In this document: positions 9,212 through 17,679 of the stretch, in pieces | Position numbering within the stretch: position 1 is the first letter of the stretch | Layout: every line of letters begins with the position of its first letter | NCBI GenBank assembly: GCA_028284485.1 | Contig: JANQRQ010000361.1 | Coordinates: 1 to 32,093 of the forward strand | Length of the DNA: 32,093 nucleotides | DNA from: Planctomycetaceae bacterium | GTDB taxonomy: Bacteria; Planctomycetota; Planctomycetia; Planctomycetales; Planctomycetaceae | Direction of reading: 5' to 3' | Notes under the pieces: generated by a model | The model's database searches: none | Seen by the model: the letters and a program-made list of their open reading frames with translations, nothing else | Told to the model about the DNA's origin: nothing | Position numbers and translations under genes: made by a program

Positions 9212-10255
9212 ATGTTTCATCTCCGATGTGCTGCGATCTTTTCGCTGACTCTCTTGTGTACGTTTGCCGCTCCGACATGGGCGCAAGAATTGGTTGCCAC
9301 CGATTTGAGTGAGGTCGACGAGGATTACCACGTCCAAGGTGAATATGTGGGGACGATTCAGGACCAGTTTGGAAATAGTAGCCGCGTCGGTTTACAAATT
9401 GTCGCTATGGGTGGCGGCGAGTTCGGGGGCATGCAGTACAAAGGTGGTCTTCCCGGAGCCGGTTGGAATGGCAAGGATCGGTTTGTAATGCAAGGGGGAC
9501 GCAATGGAAACGTCGTCGTGTTGATGAGCGGTCCCCATAGTGCTGTTCTCCATAAGGGCCAGGTGACAATCGGTAATTTCTCCCAAGGCCTTCAACAAGG
9601 GACGCTTAAAAAGACTCATCGCACGAGTCCGGATCTGGGGACTCCACCTCCTCCGGGCGCGATTGTGTTATTCAACGGGACAGATACCGGGCAACTCGTC
9701 GACCCGAAGATCACCTCCGATGGTCTGTTGATGGAAGGGACGGAGACGGTTCGAGGGTTTCGCGATTTTCAATTGCATTTAGAGTTCCGATTGCCCTACA
9801 TGCCGTACGCTCGTGGGCAAGGGCGCGCCAATAGCGGAGCCTATCTGCAAAGCCGCTATGAAGTGCAGATTCTTGATTCGTTTGGCCTGGAAGGTGTCGA
9901 AAACGAATGCGGGGCCTTGTACAAGCAGTTGCGCCCAAGCGTGAATATGTGCCTGCCGCCGTTGGTTTGGCAGTCTTACGATATCAACTTTCGTTCGCCT
10001 CGTTTCGACTCCGATGGACGGAAGACCGAGAACGCAAGAATTACTGTCCGGCACAACGGAGTTGTGATCCACAACAATATCGAAATCGTTGCCAAAACGG
10101 GTGCCGGAAAACCGGAAGCGTCCAGCCTTTTGCCGACCAAGTTTCAGGATCACCGCAACCCCGTTCGATTTCGAAACATGTGGATTGTCGAGCGGTCGTA
10201 CTCTGGTTCGGGTTCGTCGAGCGGTACGAGTTATCAGTGGTTGGCCTACCGGTAG
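9212..10255 (+). CDS. Secreted DUF1080 (3-keto-disaccharide hydrolase domain) protein with extra N-terminal domain
   Basis: 347 residues. The start ATG 9212 is chosen because AGGGGAG lies 11 nt upstream and the protein then begins with a classical signal peptide (FHLRCAAIFSLTLLCTFA, cleavage near APTWA/QE). A first domain of about 100 residues starts at YHVQGEYVGTIQD and is Gly-rich. The second, from about residue 140 to the end, is a DUF1080 (PF06439) jelly-roll: it includes IVLFNGTD, ANSGAYLQSRYEVQILDSFG and the closing NPVRFRNMWI. Some members cleave 3-keto-glycosides; many are uncharacterised. Export to the periplasm or surface is expected. It lies 118 bp after trmB and may or may not be in the same transcript. 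Confidence 0.85.
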   Translation: MFHLRCAAIFSLTLLCTFAAPTWAQELVATDLSEVDEDYHVQGEYVGTIQDQFGNSSRVGLQIVAMGGGEFGGMQYKGGLPGAGWNGKDRFVMQGGRNGNVVVLMSGPHSAVLHKGQVTIGNFSQGLQQGTLKKTHRTSPDLGTPPPPGAIVLFNGTDTGQLVDPKITSDGLLMEGTETVRGFRDFQLHLEFRLPYMPYARGQGRANSGAYLQSRYEVQILDSFGLEGVENECGALYKQLRPSVNMCLPPLVWQSYDINFRSPRFDSDGRKTENARITVRHNGVVIHNNIEIVAKTGAGKPEASSLLPTKFQDHRNPVRFRNMWIVERSYSGSGSSSGTSYQWLAYR

Positions 10256-10616
10256 TCGTGATTGTTAACGACATGACGAACTTGCGGTGGCGCAACGATC
10301 GGTGTCACGGATCGGGAACTCGCCATACGGCGATCCCCGATTGTCAGAGCGCAGACGTGAGTCGTGTCAGACTTGGTTTAGCGACGATCGAGTTGTTTTC
10401 GACGCAATTCACAGTGCGCCAGCTGCTGCATTAAGACTAGACAGGGTCTAGTCGTGTGCAAAATCGTATCGCAGCCATTAAGATCAAGCCTCGCGCCGTT
10501 TCCCGCGTGGTATCGATGCATTCCCGATTGAAATGGCCGATCATCGAGAACGACCCGGCTTGATCGAAGATCATGCCGAAACCTCAATCCGCCGACATTC
10601 TGCGGAGCCAAAATCA
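10256..10616. other. Intergenic region with one perfect palindrome
   Basis: These 361 bp hold no protein gene that I can support. The notable content is the 8+3+8 inverted repeat at 10435-10453 and, at 10603-10606, GGAG serving the rhomboid-like gene. I see no clear -35/-10 pair. Confidence 0.45.
10435..10453. repeat. Perfect inverted repeat GACTAGAC-AGG-GTCTAGTC
   Basis: Eight-base arms are exact reverse complements with a 3-nt centre. There is no T-run after it on either strand, so an operator or RNA hairpin is more likely than an intrinsic terminator. It lies 180 bp after the DUF1080 gene and 163 bp before the rhomboid-like gene. Confidence 0.5.
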
Positions 10617-11402
10617 ATGACACTGCTCGACCGCCTCGAACGGCGATTCGGTCGCTATGCCATTCACAATTTGACGGGACTCATCGTCGCGGGCCAGGTA
10701 GTCGGGATCTTCCTCGGTTGGGGGAATGCCGAGTTTCTTCAGCGCTGGGCGTTGGTCCCTCAACTAGTCCTGGAGGGACAGTGGTGGAGACTGATCACGT
10801 TCGTTTTTATTCCACCAGGAATTAACATTCTGGTGTTTTTTGCGATCTATCTGTTCTTCATTATGGGAAGCGCGTTGGAAGCGCAATGGGGCGCGTTCCG
10901 ATACAACGTCTATGTGCTCATCGCCTACATCGCAACGATTGCTGCCGCGTTTCTAGTCCCTGGCGATGCGGCGACAGTTTCCTACGTTGGCGGTTCGGTT
11001 TTTCTCGCTTTCGCCTGGCTGTTTCCCGATTTTCAGATACTTTTGATGTTCATCTTGCCGGTAAAGGTCAAGTATCTCGCCTGGATCACTTGGGCCGGAT
11101 ATTTTTTGACCCTGGCCACCGGCAGCATGATGGCTCGTGTTCTGGTGCTGGCGTCGATCAGCAACTTCCTGTTGTTTTTCGGCTACGACATCGTTTTGCG
11201 CGTCCGGCACGGTCAACGAACGATGGAGCGAGCCGTCCGTCGAATCAGGCAGGAACGTCAAGCATTTCACGAATGTGCCGAATGCGGCATGACCGAGAAA
11301 TCCGACATCGACATGCAGTTTCGCTTTTGCTCAAAGTGTGATGGAAACTTTGAGTACTGCGAAGAACACCTGCACAATCATGAGCATCGGCAATCGCAAT
11401 AG
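10617..11402 (+). CDS. Rhomboid-fold membrane protein (probably catalytically inactive) with C-terminal Cys/His cluster
   Basis: 261 residues. EGQWWRLITFVFIP (53-66) is the W-R motif at the first loop of rhomboid and derlin proteins, and IMGSALEAQWG (82-92) matches the rhomboid G-x-x-x-E-x-x-x-G turn. About six membrane helices fill 17-197. At the place of the catalytic serine the protein has YVGGSVFLAF (Ser127, but not GxSG), and the last helix LASISNFLLFFGYD has no histidine, so the Ser-His dyad is incomplete. The cytoplasmic tail has C220-x2-C223, C238-x2-C241, C248 and H251/H253/H255, a likely zinc ribbon. I infer a non-proteolytic membrane adaptor. The ATG at 10617 follows GGAG by 10 nt; an upstream extension to 10533 lacks support. 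Confidence 0.75.
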   Translation: MTLLDRLERRFGRYAIHNLTGLIVAGQVVGIFLGWGNAEFLQRWALVPQLVLEGQWWRLITFVFIPPGINILVFFAIYLFFIMGSALEAQWGAFRYNVYVLIAYIATIAAAFLVPGDAATVSYVGGSVFLAFAWLFPDFQILLMFILPVKVKYLAWITWAGYFLTLATGSMMARVLVLASISNFLLFFGYDIVLRVRHGQRTMERAVRRIRQERQAFHECAECGMTEKSDIDMQFRFCSKCDGNFEYCEEHLHNHEHRQSQ

Positions 11403-11476
11403 CGACGGCGCGCCAGACCGCTTTCCCCGATGAACGTTCAAATGACCCGGTGTGATAAACGCTTCACCGAACGCGA

Positions 11477-12445
11477 TCAATGGATTCCAACTTTTTGCGC
11501 GAACCAAGCGACGGTGTCTCGAATTCCATCGGGAAAGGACACTTGCGGTTTCCAACCGAGAACGTCAGCCGCACGTTGGGGCGAAATCAGATTCGACCGC
11601 AGATCACCGGCTCGCGGAGGGCCATGATTTGGGGCCGGAACTTCCGATGGTGCGCCCGCACTCGACAGTTGCTCCACACAGCGTTCGCGGACTTCGTGAG
11701 CCAGTTCGTTAACATCGGTTCCGGCAGCAGTACCAACGTTGATCGGAACAAACGGCTCACGGAGTTCTTCCGTCAGGCACTGGACATTAATTCGAGCGAC
11801 GTCTTCTACATACACGTAGTCGCGAATGTACTTTCCATCTCCGTTGATGGTCGCCTGTTCGCCTGCCAGCATTTTAGTCGCGAAGATGGCCACCACACCG
11901 GCTTCGCCATGGGGGTTTTGTCTGGGGCCATAGACGTTCGCGTACCGCAAAGCGACGCCTTTGATTCCGTGCTCGCGAACGAAGAATTGCAGATACCGTT
12001 CGCCGACCCATTTGCTGATTCCGTAAGGCGAAACTGGCCCGGCCGGCGAATCCTCACCCGCTGGTTCGAACACGTCTCCGTACAGGACACCGCCTGAAGA
12101 TGCAAATACGATTCGATCAGCACCGACACGAACGGCGTTGTCGAAGACCTGTAGCAATCCCATCACATTGACTTGCGCATCGAATACCGGTTCGCGAACC
12201 GAGCGGCTGACCGACATTTGAGCCGCCTGATGACAAACTCGCTGAGGTTTGACCTCGTCAAAGACGGAGCGAAGCGTTGCATCGTCGCAGATATCGACTT
12301 CGAACAGGGTGACATGATCTGGGAGGTTCTCGCGGCTGCCAGACGACAGGTCATCCACAACAAAAGGTTCGTGACCAGCTGCCAGCAATTGGTCGACAAT
12401 ATGACTGCCGATAAACCCGGCCCCGCCTGTTACTAGCACACGCAT
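11477..12445 (-). CDS. NAD-dependent sugar epimerase (extended SDR, GalE-like)
   Basis: 322 residues. The N-terminal Rossmann motif TGGAGFIGSH (6-15) binds NAD. Catalytic parts follow: FASSGGVLYG, then YGISKW giving the Tyr-x3-Lys pair, and RYANVYGPRQ, the substrate-side motif of UDP-glucose 4-epimerase-like enzymes. GDGKYIRDYVYVEDVA is also typical. It interconverts or further modifies a nucleotide-bound sugar in the cytoplasm; the exact sugar is unknown. It is the last gene of the minus-strand block, 25 nt after the 4,6-dehydratase gene, so co-transcription is likely. It converges on the rhomboid-like gene with a 74-bp gap in which I see no clear terminator. Confidence 0.9.
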   Translation of the reverse strand: MRVLVTGGAGFIGSHIVDQLLAAGHEPFVVDDLSSGSRENLPDHVTLFEVDICDDATLRSVFDEVKPQRVCHQAAQMSVSRSVREPVFDAQVNVMGLLQVFDNAVRVGADRIVFASSGGVLYGDVFEPAGEDSPAGPVSPYGISKWVGERYLQFFVREHGIKGVALRYANVYGPRQNPHGEAGVVAIFATKMLAGEQATINGDGKYIRDYVYVEDVARINVQCLTEELREPFVPINVGTAAGTDVNELAHEVRERCVEQLSSAGAPSEVPAPNHGPPRAGDLRSNLISPQRAADVLGWKPQVSFPDGIRDTVAWFAQKVGIH

Positions 12446-12470
12446 CGTGGTCGACTCCTGTTGGCAATTC

Positions 12471-14318
12471 TCAAGCGGCTCTTCTCAGGTCTGGTTTGGC
12501 GGATTGATCGCCAGAGACAATGCGATCGACGACTTTTCGCAATGTTGTCAATGCATCTCCCCGAGTTCCACAAAGTGACTCGGAAAGTTTGGCGATGTCG
12601 TAATTGACCTCTGACGCAGAAATAGACTTTCGCGATGCGCAATATATCTTGTCGTGGACCTTCTTGGCACCCTCTTCGGATTCGTAGAACAATTCTTCAT
12701 ACAGCTTTTCACCTGGTCGAATTCCGGAGAATACGATGTCGATATCGTCGGGGTACTTCAGCCCTGAAAGGAAAATCATGTCGCGAGCCAAGTCGACAAT
12801 CTTAACCGGTTCACCCATCTCGAGAATCAAGACGTCGCCCGAATCGCCGATGGCTCCTGCCTGATGGACAAGTTGTACGGCCTCCGGAATGGTCATAAAG
12901 AACCGAACCATTTCAGGATGCGTTACTGTAATCGGGCCCCCGGCTTCGATTTGCTTACGAAATGTCGGAACGACGCTTCCGGCGGAATTGAGGACATTGC
13001 CGAATCGAACGGTAATAAACCGTGTTTGTGAATACGACGCAACCGATTGGACATATTTTTCGGCCACCAGCTTCGTCGAGCCCATCACGCTCGATGGCCG
13101 TACCGCCTTGTCCGTGGAAATAAGTACAAACCGCTCGACGCCGTACTCATGGGCCAGGTCGACAATGTTCTTAGTGCCGAATACGTTATTGCGGATCGCT
13201 TCCTGCGGGTGCAGCTCCATTAGCGGCACATGTTTGTATGCCGCCGCATGGAATACCAATTGCGGTTGATACTCGGCCATCACTCGGGACATCGTATCGT
13301 GATTGCCGATATCTCCCACGATGAAATGGAGAGCCCGCTCTTTGGCCAAATGGTGGTGCTCTCGCTCGATGTTAAACACGCCTTCTTCAGATTGATCGAG
13401 CAGAATAAGCGATTCCGGATCGTAGCCCAAAGCTTGTCGGCAGATTTCCGATCCAATGCTGCCGGCCGCGCCAGTGACCAAAACCCGGCGACCGGCGACA
13501 TACTCGCGAATCGATGCCATGTCGAGATCTGCCGGAGGGCGACGAAGTAAATCGGTGATAGTGACATCACGCACACCCAAACGGTATTTACCGTCAACGA
13601 GTTCGTTGACAGCGGGGATAATGCTTGATTTCAGGCCGGCTTCGGCGCAGCGTTCAAGAACGTCACGCACGGTGCGGCCGGCGACAGTTCCGGGAATCAG
13701 CAGATGCTTGGCACCATACTTTCGCTTGAACGATCTCCAATTCGATTTCCCAGAGAATACGGGGATTCCGGAAATCCGCGAGTTGCGAGTAATCGGGCTA
13801 TCGTTAATGAACCCGATGACGCGAAACTCTCGCCGTGATGTTTGAAGCGTCTTGAGGATTCCAATTGCAGCATCATCCACGCCATAAATCAACGTCGGAC
13901 TTTGAGTCGAAGATCCCAGGTATGGTTGCAGGACCTCGCGATAAACACGCCAACTACTGCGCAAGGTACCAATCGCCAGAATGGTCAACGTCCAATCAAT
14001 CAAGATCACGCCTTTGGGAACCATGTTGTCGGCCAGCAAGGTCAGGTTGATTCCCAGGCAAATCGCTGCAGCCACAGTCGAGCAGGCTGAGAGATAAAGC
14101 AAATCGGCCAATGTCGCGTAGCGAAACGTGCTGCGCCATTCGCCACATATCAACAGAAGTCCCAGTTTGATTGAAACAACGATCGGCAGGGTCGCCATCA
14201 GTTGTTGAATTCGGTCATCCGAAATACCGAAGTCGAATCGCAGCAGATACGCTGTGTAGTAACACGCAGCGAGAACAAGCAAGTAGACGGGGATGATGGC
14301 GGCAAGCCGGTACTTCAT
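12471..14318 (-). CDS. Membrane-bound nucleotide-sugar 4,6-dehydratase (PglF/WbpM/CapD family)
   Basis: 615 residues, the length of the long membrane form. Four N-terminal helices (from KYRLAAIIPVYLLVLAACYY to about residue 120) are followed by a first Rossmann-like region and then the catalytic SDR domain: VLVTGAAGSIGSEI (about 276-290) binds NAD, ISTDKAVRPSSVMGSTK carries the S-M-x3-K form of the catalytic triad in which Met replaces Tyr, as known for WbpM/PglF. FSGIRPGEKLYEEL is the family's C-terminal signature. The reaction expected is UDP-GlcNAc (or similar) to the 4-keto-6-deoxy sugar, the committed step toward 4-amino-6-deoxy sugars. The aminotransferase upstream fits as the next enzyme. 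AGGA lies 5 nt before the ATG. Confidence 0.92.
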   Translation of the reverse strand: MKYRLAAIIPVYLLVLAACYYTAYLLRFDFGISDDRIQQLMATLPIVVSIKLGLLLICGEWRSTFRYATLADLLYLSACSTVAAAICLGINLTLLADNMVPKGVILIDWTLTILAIGTLRSSWRVYREVLQPYLGSSTQSPTLIYGVDDAAIGILKTLQTSRREFRVIGFINDSPITRNSRISGIPVFSGKSNWRSFKRKYGAKHLLIPGTVAGRTVRDVLERCAEAGLKSSIIPAVNELVDGKYRLGVRDVTITDLLRRPPADLDMASIREYVAGRRVLVTGAAGSIGSEICRQALGYDPESLILLDQSEEGVFNIEREHHHLAKERALHFIVGDIGNHDTMSRVMAEYQPQLVFHAAAYKHVPLMELHPQEAIRNNVFGTKNIVDLAHEYGVERFVLISTDKAVRPSSVMGSTKLVAEKYVQSVASYSQTRFITVRFGNVLNSAGSVVPTFRKQIEAGGPITVTHPEMVRFFMTIPEAVQLVHQAGAIGDSGDVLILEMGEPVKIVDLARDMIFLSGLKYPDDIDIVFSGIRPGEKLYEELFYESEEGAKKVHDKIYCASRKSISASEVNYDIAKLSESLCGTRGDALTTLRKVVDRIVSGDQSAKPDLRRAA

Positions 14319-14391
14319 TGTTCCTAATCCGCAAGGGAATAGCGTTACTTCAATTGACTTATTGGACGGACTGGAAGTCGTCGCGTCGTGT

Positions 14392-14414
14392 AGTAGATTT
14401 GATCGGAATCTACT
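14392..14414 (-). repeat. Intra-operon inverted repeat, 8-bp stem
   Basis: AGTAGATT (14392-14399) and AATCTACT (14407-14414) are exact reverse complements with a 7-nt loop. It sits in the 148-bp gap between the Trm112-methyltransferase fusion and the 4,6-dehydratase. No T-run follows on the minus strand, so mRNA processing or stability is a likelier role than termination. Confidence 0.45.
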
Positions 14415-14466
14415 TTGGTTGGATTGGCAGCAGATGAAAGGGATAGCATACGCCGCGAGTTGGCAA

Positions 14467-15597
14467 CTACGCCGTCGCGCGAAGAGTTGGCCGCTCGTGT
14501 TGCGACCGGGAAGCCGGTTTTCTGGATAAGGTTAGCAAGGTATCTGCGTTCGTGCGAAGAAATGGATTTCGAAATGAAAGAATTTGCGTTACGGCGGAGC
14601 GCAAGTTCGGTCGGGAAAATATGGTCGGATTGACATCGCCGTCTTTGGTGTTATGCCGAAACAGCATGACAACATCAAAACCAGAGCGTTTCAAATCATC
14701 GGTCAGCTCTTCCGGTTCGAATCCGGCTCCCGGGTGGTTATGAAATTCGGCAATCTTGTTCCAAGTTTGAACAATTCGAGAGCTATGCCCCACTTTTCCA
14801 GGACGCCACTTCGACAGTGCCAAGTAGACCGGCAAACGAAGTTGGTACAAAACTCTTGCTGCCACTCCCCAGTCAGCAGCTCTTTTGTTGGGATCGAAAT
14901 CAGTCAAGAACAGACCATCATTTTTCAGTATGCGGTTCGCCTCGCCGATGAGTCTTTCCGGCGCAAAGAGGTGGTGCAGCACAGACGACGCGGTGACGAG
15001 CCCAACGGCTGAAGATTTAAAAGGAAGATTCTCCGCATCGCCGAGAACTGCGAAATAGCCTTTTCGATGCACGACCCGCAATGCAGAAAGTGAGATATCC
15101 ACACCAACTTTTGGATCGAGGTTCAGCTTGTCTGTCATTTGCAAGATATTGCCGCCGCCACAACCGACATCAACATGCCATCCGGATAATTGCTGGGCAG
15201 TGTTTGTCAGTGCTCCCAACATACGTTGTTGGGTCACGTCGTCAAAATGGACTCCCGCTTTGTCGTAATCGTCGACGATCGTTTCGTAGACGTGAATGTT
15301 TGCGGCTTTGACGTCGCGTTCGTCGGGGCTACTGTCATCGATGTCGTCGGAAAGTGTCCGAAACGTGGATTGCAACGTATCGGACCACATCACAGGGATT
15401 CCGTCGTGCGTTATCGGAAACGTCCGCTGGCAACCATTACAAAGAATGGAACGCGAGATTTCGTGAGATTCGTTGAGATCTTGTTTCCACTTCAATGCCT
15501 GGTCGGCGCCAGGAGATTGAATCGTCAGCGTGCTGCTGTCCCGACAGCAAGGACAGACTAGGATTTCAAACAAGTCGCTGATATTTGCATTGTCCAT
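14467..15597 (-). CDS. SAM-dependent methyltransferase with N-terminal Trm112-like zinc domain
   Basis: 376 residues from the ATG at 15597, preceded by AAAAGGAT about 10 nt upstream; a longer frame to 15693 overlaps the aminotransferase gene and is rejected. Residues 9-95 resemble Trm112: LVCPCCRD (13-20) and ILCNGCQRTFPITHDGIPVM supply two CxxC pairs and the closing G-I-P motif. The methyltransferase domain follows with motif I HVDVGCGGGNIL, then ENLPFKSSAVGLVTASSVLHHL, the Methyltransf_11 pattern. The fused zinc domain suggests autonomous stabilisation or substrate binding. The likely target is a sugar or carboxyl group of the pathway product; this is inferred from the neighbours. It starts 25 nt after the aminotransferase stop. 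Confidence 0.82.
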   Translation of the reverse strand: MDNANISDLFEILVCPCCRDSSTLTIQSPGADQALKWKQDLNESHEISRSILCNGCQRTFPITHDGIPVMWSDTLQSTFRTLSDDIDDSSPDERDVKAANIHVYETIVDDYDKAGVHFDDVTQQRMLGALTNTAQQLSGWHVDVGCGGGNILQMTDKLNLDPKVGVDISLSALRVVHRKGYFAVLGDAENLPFKSSAVGLVTASSVLHHLFAPERLIGEANRILKNDGLFLTDFDPNKRAADWGVAARVLYQLRLPVYLALSKWRPGKVGHSSRIVQTWNKIAEFHNHPGAGFEPEELTDDLKRSGFDVVMLFRHNTKDGDVNPTIFSRPNLRSAVTQILSFRNPFLRTNADTLLTLSRKPASRSQHERPTLRATA

Positions 15598-15622
15598 TGC
15601 TTGAATATCCTTTTGGAGGTGA

Positions 15623-16882
15623 CTACGCCGTCGCCAGGAGATGCGCAGTCGCTGAATTGGTCGCCACAGCCAGAACCTTTTGCATTGCTGCACCGATATC
15701 CCGCATGTCGCGGTCAGTTAATGTTGGATGGACCGGAAACATTAAACTCGATTCGCCGATTTGTCGTGCTGTTGGCAATCGATGAGAGGGCTGCAGGCCG
15801 CCATTGGCAAATGCACCCTCCATATAGATTTCCGGGCAAATCCCGCTTCCGCAGGGAATACCCTCGGCTTGCAACGCCCGAACGACACGATCCCTTGTCC
15901 AGTCGGGCAAGAGTTCCTCGAGACGCAAAAAGGCATAATGCTTGTAATAACTGTGCCCAATTGTTGGGTGTGGCCGCACGACACGTACCGATGGGAATCG
16001 GCTGAGTTCCCGGTTCAGAACTGCAGCAAGCATCCTCCGTTTCGTCAGCCATTGGGGGAGATTCCGTAACGCAACCCGCCCAATGGCCGCCTGCATCTCC
16101 GTCATACGGAAATTCGTACCAAACGATTCATGCACCCAGCGGAAAACGGTCGTCTGTTGAGAGTCGTGAACGGCGGCCCAATCTTTACCATGATCTTTGA
16201 AACTCCACGCCTTTTCGTAAAGGCTGCGGTTATTCGTCGTTAGCATGCCACCTTCGCCACCGGTGGTCATGATTTTGTCTTGGCAGAACGAAAAGGCGGC
16301 GACGTCGCCGATGGCCCCGACCGGTTGGTCGCAGTATGAGGCTCCGTGCGCTTGAGCGCAGTCTTCGATCACCTTGAGATTGTGGTCTTTTGCCAGCTCC
16401 ATAATCGGTGTCATGTCGCAGGGCCAGCCGGCCAAATGCACGGCGATGACGGCCTTGGTCTTTGACGTCAGTGCTGCCCTTATCGTATCGGCTGTCAGGT
16501 TCTGGCTTTCCGGATCAACATCAGCGATGACCGGCCTGGCGCCTCGCATGACCACGCAACTCGCAGATGCAATAAACGTCCGTGCCGGAACGATAACGTC
16601 GTCGCCGGGACCGATTCCCAAAGCCTGCAGTGCCAGCTCCAACGCCAATGTTCCATTGGCCGTGGCGATGGCATGACGGCTGCCGACGAATTTGGCAAAC
16701 TCCTCTTCGAATAGTCGGCACTGTTGACCGGTCCAATAGTTGACTCGGCCTGATGACAAAACGCGACTTGCAGCGGCGATTTGTTCGTCGTCGAAGTATG
16801 GCCAGGGCGCGAACGGGGTCGATCGAACGGCCATTCCGCCATCGACGGCAAGTTGCGGGTGTCTTGCCGAGTTCTGGGGCAA
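15623..16882 (-). CDS. DegT/DnrJ/EryC1/StrS family PLP-dependent sugar aminotransferase
   Basis: 419 residues. GRVNYWTG, then TANGTLALELAL (PLP phosphate site), VIVPARTFIASA, VIEDCAQAHGA (Asp contacting the pyridine nitrogen) and SFCQDKIMTTGGEGGML (Lys203, the Schiff-base lysine) appear in family order. It transfers an amino group from glutamate to a keto sugar nucleotide, matching the product of the 4,6-dehydratase encoded two genes downstream. The start is a TTG at 16882 with AAGGGAG 7 nt upstream; an in-frame TGA lies shortly before, and the first ATG is 16 codons later. The gene lies 98 bp after the HAD gene. Confidence 0.9.
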   Translation of the reverse strand: MPQNSARHPQLAVDGGMAVRSTPFAPWPYFDDEQIAAASRVLSSGRVNYWTGQQCRLFEEEFAKFVGSRHAIATANGTLALELALQALGIGPGDDVIVPARTFIASASCVVMRGARPVIADVDPESQNLTADTIRAALTSKTKAVIAVHLAGWPCDMTPIMELAKDHNLKVIEDCAQAHGASYCDQPVGAIGDVAAFSFCQDKIMTTGGEGGMLTTNNRSLYEKAWSFKDHGKDWAAVHDSQQTTVFRWVHESFGTNFRMTEMQAAIGRVALRNLPQWLTKRRMLAAVLNRELSRFPSVRVVRPHPTIGHSYYKHYAFLRLEELLPDWTRDRVVRALQAEGIPCGSGICPEIYMEGAFANGGLQPSHRLPTARQIGESSLMFPVHPTLTDRDMRDIGAAMQKVLAVATNSATAHLLATA

Positions 16883-16980
16883 CGTAAACTCCCTTGGAAA
16901 TCAAAGGGCGAAGTGCCTGAAAAGAATTGGGTCCTGTAGCCCCGAAAGTTGCCTGTCGGAACCGTATGCGGGCGAGGAAT

Positions 16981-17679
16981 CTACTGAAAAACCCGGATGG
17001 GGGTCAACCCGAACAATTCCCGTAAGTCTTCGACAACCCGGTCAGGACCCGGAACTTGCGGTGACTCCAAGTCGCGGTGTAACCCTCCTTCGCGGCGGAT
17101 GCGGACCGTCTGCCATCCCATCGCCTGTGGGGCGGTAAAGTCTTTTAACGGATTGTCAGCGATGTAGAGACAATCGGTACCTGAGCGTTGAAATGCCTGC
17201 TCGACCGCCTGAAATGCCCGTTTTGACGGCTTCCAGTATTCACGACCCCAAACGTCGGTCAGCACGATCGGGTCAATCCAACGATTTAGCCCTAACGCCG
17301 CTGATTTACGCTGTTGGGAACTCAAAGGACCATCGCTGATGGCGGCGATGTGGACATGTTCCGGGCATCCTTGAAGCAGTTCCAATGCATCGGGCAGCAA
17401 TGCGATTTGAGGATCGTGTGTGCGATAAACTTCGACAAGCTGACTAATCGTTTGTGCATCGGTCGGTCCGCCAAGACTTTCCATCGCAGCGTTGAAGATG
17501 CGTCCACGTAGTCCGCCGTGAAACAATTGGCGACATGCGTCTTCGAATCCTGGTCGAGAATGGAATTCCGCGACGTAGTTTCCCACGGCACGAAACCCAC
17601 TGAACACGTAGTCACGCTCCAAATAAAGCGTGTCATCGATATCGAAAACCAGGACGGCGGGAAAATCTAAGCAGCCCAT
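16981..17679 (-). CDS. HAD-superfamily phosphatase
   Basis: 232 residues from the ATG at 17679, overlapping the ATP-grasp gene by 13 bp, which implies translational coupling. Motif I is LVFDIDDTLYLE (10-21) with D13 as nucleophile and D15 as acid/base. Motif II is ISDGPL, motif III KPSKRAF, and motif IV YIADNPLKDF, the full HAD set. A cap domain sits between motifs I and II. The C1-type cap suggests a small phosphorylated metabolite, possibly a sugar phosphate intermediate of the block. The specific substrate is not deducible. Confidence 0.85.
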   Translation of the reverse strand: MGCLDFPAVLVFDIDDTLYLERDYVFSGFRAVGNYVAEFHSRPGFEDACRQLFHGGLRGRIFNAAMESLGGPTDAQTISQLVEVYRTHDPQIALLPDALELLQGCPEHVHIAAISDGPLSSQQRKSAALGLNRWIDPIVLTDVWGREYWKPSKRAFQAVEQAFQRSGTDCLYIADNPLKDFTAPQAMGWQTVRIRREGGLHRDLESPQVPGPDRVVEDLRELFGLTPIRVFQ

